DNA from: Arcicella sp040387735
GTDB lineage: Bacteria > Bacteroidota > Bacteroidia > Cytophagales > Spirosomataceae
Direction of reading: 5' to 3'
Length of the DNA stretch: 64,000 nt
Assembly (NCBI GenBank): GCA_040387735.1
Contig: JAZKDE010000056.1
Coordinates: 5,331-69,330 of the forward strand
Shown here: positions 60,343 through 64,000 of the stretch, piece by piece
Numbering within the stretch: position 1 is the first letter of the stretch
How the letters are laid out: every line of letters begins with the position of its first letter
Notes under the pieces: generated by a model
Told to the model about the DNA's origin: nothing
Database searches by the model: none
What the model saw: the letters and a program-made list of their open reading frames with translations, nothing else
Translations under genes and position numbers: made by a program

Positions 60343-62034
60343 CTAACAAATACTGTATTCTGCCATTCTCAGCAGGTATTTCATTAAGTTTTCCAACTTG
60401 GTTTTTACCGTATTTGTATTGGTTGTATTGGGAGTAGTTTTGTACGTATTCCACTGACTGGTCCAACTGGTTCTTGGTTGTAAAGCCAACATAATAGTAT
60501 CAGTTAGGAATGTTTTTTGATTAGCCGTTAATGCGGTTGCCAACAAATTAGTCGTCACTAACTCGACAACATTGGCAGCATCCGTAACATTATAAGTAGC
60601 AGTCGTGGGTTTATCAACCATCGCCAACATATCAATTTTAATGGTCACTAAAGGCGTAATACCCGTCACAAGTGTCCGTCCAGTTACTAATTTATCGGTA
60701 AAAGAATTACGTAAACCAATCTGAGAAGTATTTATCCAATTTCTGGAATACCCCGTTTGAAAATAAGCATCGTAACCAAAAACGGTTGGTTGGTCAAGAA
60801 TTGCCATTTGCATTTCATTCATCCTATCGTAAATATATTGTGCATACGTTCTATGGTTTTTTATACTGTTGATTAGATTTGCCGAATCAATAGTGGGTAC
60901 AGGAAAATTGAAAAAACGATAAGCTCCGATAACAAATTCGGCGGGAGATTTGATGATTGCACCGAGATTTGCAACATCGTAAAAATGCTCCGAAGAAAGT
61001 AGTTTTTGAATAATAGGTTTTATCTCAAAAGTTTTACCTGTAGTTGAATCTTGACTCTTGAAAATATTCGCTAAAGGAATAATAACATTAGTTTCGATAT
61101 CTTGAGTAACATTAGGATTTACAAAAAATCGATACAATTTTCGACAGATAAATTTGGGTGTTTCTGGGTGACGAAAAAGCATATTCAGCAAATCATCAAT
61201 TTCAACTTCTCCAACATTATTGTACCCCACAGGAATTGATGCAGGGGTAGAAATCGTCGTTCCCAAAGTCGGATTCACAGGGTCTGGATAGCTCGATGAA
61301 AACAGTTTAGGCGTTGTATCATGTCTCGTTAATGTGAAATAGCTATCAACGAAAGTTGTACCATTTGTATAAAAATATCTATATCGCCAGCCTGTTAATA
61401 CTCTGGCAGCGGCTTTTACATCGTTTTCAGTATAATTACTATTTCCTGCAAAATCTTTTGCTCCGACCACAAATAATTCTTGTAATTCACGAGCATAATT
61501 TTCGTTAGGAGTTCCCTTTGTACTATCATTCCCATTGAGAAATTTCAGCATAGCAGGGTCATTCGTAATATCACGCACAAAATCCTTAAAGTTTTCCAAA
61601 GATTTACTTCTAACCTTCATGAAATATTTATAAATGGCTCGGTATTCATCAACAGTCGCTTCTGTCGTAACAAAATGATTTTGCCAAAAAAGCGTCATTT
61701 TATCAATAATAGAAGGACTTCCACCCTGTTTGGCCATCATATTAATCCACCAATATTTATAATAATATCTAAAATCAAAATTACGCCCAAGAGTAGAATC
61801 ATAAACAGAACTTACATATTCCTGCCCTGCGGTAGTTTGCGTTTCATTCAAGTCAACTGGCGGTGATGGAATGTAATTGATAGCACTAATCAAATTTTGA
61901 ATAGCAGTTGTGGCATCCAATCCTGTAAAATTATTGATTTCCGTTTGAGTAGGCCCAAAAGTTGCCCTTCGGAGCAAATGAGCCGCCTGAGCTGCCGTAA
62001 GAGGCTGCCCATAAGGGTTCAATGAATAAGTCAT
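60343..62034 (-). CDS. DUF1800 domain-containing protein
   Basis: A 563-aa protein. The DUF1800 signature is seen: LTAAQAAHLLRRATFGPT, then KMTLFWQNHFVT, NYARELQELFVVGA, NDVKAAARVLTGWRYR and FICRKLYRFFVNP. No standard signal peptide is seen at the N terminus, although the partner has a Tat signal, so it may travel with it. The family is widespread in Bacteroidota and Planctomycetota beside DUF1501 and is of unknown function. A -7 box lies 37 bases upstream. Confidence 0.92.
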   Translation of the reverse strand: MTYSLNPYGQPLTAAQAAHLLRRATFGPTQTEINNFTGLDATTAIQNLISAINYIPSPPVDLNETQTTAGQEYVSSVYDSTLGRNFDFRYYYKYWWINMMAKQGGSPSIIDKMTLFWQNHFVTTEATVDEYRAIYKYFMKVRSKSLENFKDFVRDITNDPAMLKFLNGNDSTKGTPNENYARELQELFVVGAKDFAGNSNYTENDVKAAARVLTGWRYRYFYTNGTTFVDSYFTLTRHDTTPKLFSSSYPDPVNPTLGTTISTPASIPVGYNNVGEVEIDDLLNMLFRHPETPKFICRKLYRFFVNPNVTQDIETNVIIPLANIFKSQDSTTGKTFEIKPIIQKLLSSEHFYDVANLGAIIKSPAEFVIGAYRFFNFPVPTIDSANLINSIKNHRTYAQYIYDRMNEMQMAILDQPTVFGYDAYFQTGYSRNWINTSQIGLRNSFTDKLVTGRTLVTGITPLVTIKIDMLAMVDKPTTATYNVTDAANVVELVTTNLLATALTANQKTFLTDTIMLALQPRTSWTSQWNTYKTTPNTTNTNTVKTKLENLMKYLLRMAEYSIC

Positions 62035-62070
62035 ATTTAATGTGTTAAGTAGTTAATAATGGTATTTGGG

Positions 62071-62078
62071 CAAAAATA
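62071..62078 (-). promoter_or_regulatory. -7 box of the DUF1800-DUF1501 pair
   Basis: Read on the minus strand the sequence is TATTTTTG, 37 bases before the DUF1800 start. Confidence 0.45.
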
Positions 62079-62254
62079 GAAAGATAGTGTAGCGAAGGGA
62101 TTATTTGAAATTAGTAGAAAACAACAGGATTATATTTTGGCGTTTAATTATTTGCTAAATTTAACGAAAAAGATTGTTTTTGGTGTTTTAGAGCATTAAG
62201 AAAAGAGTAAGTGGTTATTTAAATAGAACAAATACTGTGCAAAAGTTAAAATTC

Positions 62255-63043
62255 ATGAGAAAGGCAGCTTTATTATTTTTATTATTTTCATTTCAAATTC
62301 AAGCCCAAAAGCCCCTAACGGCTATTTTGGGAGCATTCAGTGATGAGGTGAAACTCTTGGAAGATTCTCTCCAAAACAAACAAATCGTCAATCTGAAAGG
62401 CATTCGTTTCCTGACGGGCGAATTACGTGGGCGTTCGGTAGTCGTAGCTCTTACGGGCGTAGGAAAGGTAAATGCCGCCATGACTACAACAATTTTATTG
62501 ATGAATTGGCAACCCCAACAACTGATTTTCACGGGTATTGCAGGAGGCGTAAATCCTGAAATTATGCCAGGAGATATGGTCATTGCCAAATCTACCATTC
62601 AGCACGATTTTGGAAAAATTGACTCTACGGGCATGGTGTTGTGGCAAACCTTTAACCCAACCGATAAATCCAGAAATCCACTCTATTTTCCTGCTGATTC
62701 TGTCTTGTTACAAAAAGCTCAAAAAGTGTCAAATATGACAAAATACAAGGAAATTGTGGGTAGAAAAGTAAAGGTTATGACGGGAATTGTAGCCACGGGC
62801 GATGTCTTTGTCAATTCCGATGTAAAAGTAAAAGAACTCCAAAATAAAGTAAAAGCCGATGCGACCGAAATGGAAGGTGCTGCCGTTGCCCAAGTTTGTT
62901 ACGAATTGAAAATACCATGCTTAATTCTCAGAAGTATCAGCGATAATGCCAACTCAAAAGCTCACGTCGATATGAATGTTTTTGGCTCAATAGCTGCCTA
63001 TAATTCCGCAAGTTTGGTCTTGGGGATTTTGGGGAATTTGTAA
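62255..63043 (+). CDS. Exported 5'-methylthioadenosine/S-adenosylhomocysteine nucleosidase-like protein
   Basis: The ATG at 62255 (MRKAALLFLLFSFQIQAQ) gives a signal peptide and 262 aa; a GTG six codons earlier is less likely. The nucleosidase fold is complete: AILGAFSDEVKLLED, LTGVGKVNAAMTTTILL, FTGIAGGVNPEIMPGD, GDVFVNSD, TEMEGAAVAQVC with the catalytic Glu and LRSISDNAN with the catalytic Asp. MTAN cleaves adenine from MTA or SAH, and is normally cytoplasmic, so the signal peptide is unusual; it may act on exogenous nucleosides. A terminator follows. Confidence 0.88.
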   Translation: MRKAALLFLLFSFQIQAQKPLTAILGAFSDEVKLLEDSLQNKQIVNLKGIRFLTGELRGRSVVVALTGVGKVNAAMTTTILLMNWQPQQLIFTGIAGGVNPEIMPGDMVIAKSTIQHDFGKIDSTGMVLWQTFNPTDKSRNPLYFPADSVLLQKAQKVSNMTKYKEIVGRKVKVMTGIVATGDVFVNSDVKVKELQNKVKADATEMEGAAVAQVCYELKIPCLILRSISDNANSKAHVDMNVFGSIAAYNSASLVLGILGNL

Positions 63044-63070
63044 ACTTCTTTAAACTCAAATAAAAACCCA

Positions 63071-63102
63071 AAAAGCCCACGCCAAAAACGTGGGCTTTTC
63101 TT
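63071..63102 (+). terminator. Terminator after the nucleosidase gene
   Basis: A perfect 11-bp stem (AAAAGCCCACG at 63071-63081 with 63089-63099) followed by TTCTTT. Confidence 0.85.
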
Positions 63103-63117
63103 TAACTTTATAGCTTA

Positions 63118-63190
63118 TTTAGGTGTTAGATTTTAGGGCGTAGGTGTATGCAAAATAGAACTATCTAACACCTAAAACCCAATACCTGAA
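63118..63190. repeat. Inverted repeat, TTTAGG type, before uvrA
   Basis: Perfect 13-bp arms (TTTAGGTGTTAGA at 63118-63130 and its complement at 63164-63176). The flanks TTTTAGGGCGTAGGTGT and ACCCAATACCTGAAAAC extend the degenerate pairing. Confidence 0.75.
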
Positions 63191-63200
63191 AACTCAAAAA

Positions 63201-64000
63201 ATGGCAAATAATAATTCAGACATTACAGGACACGAGAATATCGAAATTCTTGGTGCAAGAGAACATAATCTTAAAAATATTGACCTGACTATTCCACGTA
63301 ATAAATTGGTGGTTTTTACAGGAATTTCTGGCTCTGGTAAATCTTCATTGGCTTTTGACACGGTTTACGCCGAAGGACAACGTCGTTATATGGAGTCATT
63401 TTCTGCTTACGCTCGGAGTTTTATGGGCAATATGGAACGCCCTGATGTGGATAAAATCAATGGACTTTCGCCTGTGATTTCGATTGAGCAAAAGACGACT
63501 TCCAAAAATCCACGCTCGACCGTTGGTACCGTTACAGAAATTTACGATTTCATGCGTTTGTTCTACGCACGAGCGGGCGAAGCGTTTAGTTACGTCACGG
63601 GCGAGAAAATGATTAAGCAATCTATCGACCAAATTATTGACGTGATTTTGCAAGATTATCAAAATCAAAAATTGATTATTTTGGCTCCCGTCGTGAAAGG
63701 ACGTAAAGGTCATTACCGTGAGTTATTCGTACAAATTGAGAAATTGGGTTATACAAAAGTGCGTGTGGATGGCGTGGTGATGGATATTCAGCCTAAAATG
63801 CAACTCGACCGTTTCAAAATTCATGATATTGAAATTGTGATTGATAGAATTATCGTCAAAACTGAAGACCGTTTTCGTTTATCGCAATCCGTTCAAACGG
63901 CTTTGAATCAAGGTAAAGGCATTATGATGACTCGTGATGAAAAAAATGAGGTTCGTAATTTTTCCAAATTCTTGATGGACCCTGTTTCGGGCATCAGTTA
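63201..64000 (+). CDS. uvrA: Excinuclease ABC subunit A, N-terminal part (runs off the window)
   Basis: The ATG at 63201 opens a frame that continues past base 64000; 266 residues are visible of about 930. UvrA finds bulky DNA damage and loads UvrB. The first ATP-binding site begins IEILGAREHNLKNIDLTIPRNKLVVFTGISGSGKSSLAFDTVYAEGQRRYMESFSAYARSF, with Walker A at residues 41-48. The next stretch (GLSPVISIEQKTTSKNPRSTVGTVTEIYDFMRLFYARAG... HYRELFVQIEKLGYTKVRVDG) is the Bacteroidota form of UvrA, which lacks a CxxC just after the YDFMRLFYARAG segment. An inverted repeat lies in its leader. Confidence 0.95.
   Translation, partial: MANNNSDITGHENIEILGAREHNLKNIDLTIPRNKLVVFTGISGSGKSSLAFDTVYAEGQRRYMESFSAYARSFMGNMERPDVDKINGLSPVISIEQKTTSKNPRSTVGTVTEIYDFMRLFYARAGEAFSYVTGEKMIKQSIDQIIDVILQDYQNQKLIILAPVVKGRKGHYRELFVQIEKLGYTKVRVDGVVMDIQPKMQLDRFKIHDIEIVIDRIIVKTEDRFRLSQSVQTALNQGKGIMMTRDEKNEVRNFSKFLMDPVSGIS

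Noticed and set aside
63201..64000. UvrA seemingly missing a CxxC motif after YDFMRLFYARAG
   Set aside because: This is the usual Bacteroidota form of the protein in this region, and the gene is incomplete in the window.
1..64000. tRNA, rRNA, riboswitches, CRISPR arrays, insertion sequences
   Set aside because: Gaps were read for cloverleaf arms, GGTTCGA-type T loops, evenly spaced repeats and transposase frames; none was found.

Overview
The window looks like ordinary chromosomal DNA of a low-GC Bacteroidota bacterium, most likely order Cytophagales (Flectobacillus/Arcicella/Emticicia-like; this placement is inference). The reasons are: starts without Shine-Dalgarno sequences, several promoters with the Bacteroidota -7 box TAnnTTTG, a GldB gliding lipoprotein, many secreted or lipoprotein genes, a Bacteroidota-type UvrA, a DUF2807 protein, paired DUF1800/DUF1501 genes, and a leuC-leuD-leuA2-leuB operon of the Bacteroides type. 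No rRNA, tRNA, CRISPR array, prophage or intact insertion sequence was seen.

Layout. 1-5.1 kb: end of an arginine decarboxylase, a tiny lipoprotein, an FKBP isomerase, nagA plus a methionine-type aminotransferase, a small lipoprotein and a TonB-C protein. 5.6-9.3 kb (minus strand): holin-like membrane protein, histidine genes hisA-hisF-hisIE, a Fur-family regulator and a four-helix membrane protein. 9.4-19.3 kb: exported amidase, DUF4833 protein, SppA, outer-membrane barrels, gldB, a YhdH-type reductase and an MFS exporter. 19.4-28 kb: a small orphan gene, an AAHS-type MFS transporter, a lipoprotein joining a cytochrome-c-like domain to a PHM-like copper monooxygenase, a YdcZ transporter, DUF2807, pnuC, nth, yraN, a purine permease and a LytTR regulator. 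28-42.8 kb: M14 and M16 peptidases, folate and aspartate-pathway enzymes, a YuiH-like Mo enzyme, RNase R with a repeat-derived insertion, a flavin reductase, a TSUP transporter and DUF4349. 42.8-51.4 kb: a CrtD-like carotenoid desaturase, an esterase and the leu operon, whose leuC-leuD junction holds a broken GxxExxY gene. 51.5-64 kb: LD-carboxypeptidase, KirBac potassium channel, two thiol-redox proteins, glyA, tatC, a Tat-exported DUF1501 protein with its DUF1800 partner, an exported MTA/SAH nucleosidase and the start of uvrA.

How it works together. Most genes are housekeeping: histidine, leucine and aspartate-family biosynthesis, one-carbon metabolism (glyA, 5-FCL), DNA repair (nth, uvrA), RNA decay and envelope maintenance. 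The least ordinary part is the intergenic DNA. Long palindromes, whose arms are themselves degenerate tandem copies of a short word, occur between genes throughout the window. They occupy all three junctions of the leu operon, sit beside the only GxxExxY (PD-(D/E)XK) gene, and seem to have entered the rnr reading frame, where one carries two perfect, inverted DnaA-box sequences. These repeats, the palindromic operator candidate in front of the TSUP gene and the copper monooxygenase/cytochrome fusion are the observations most worth following up.
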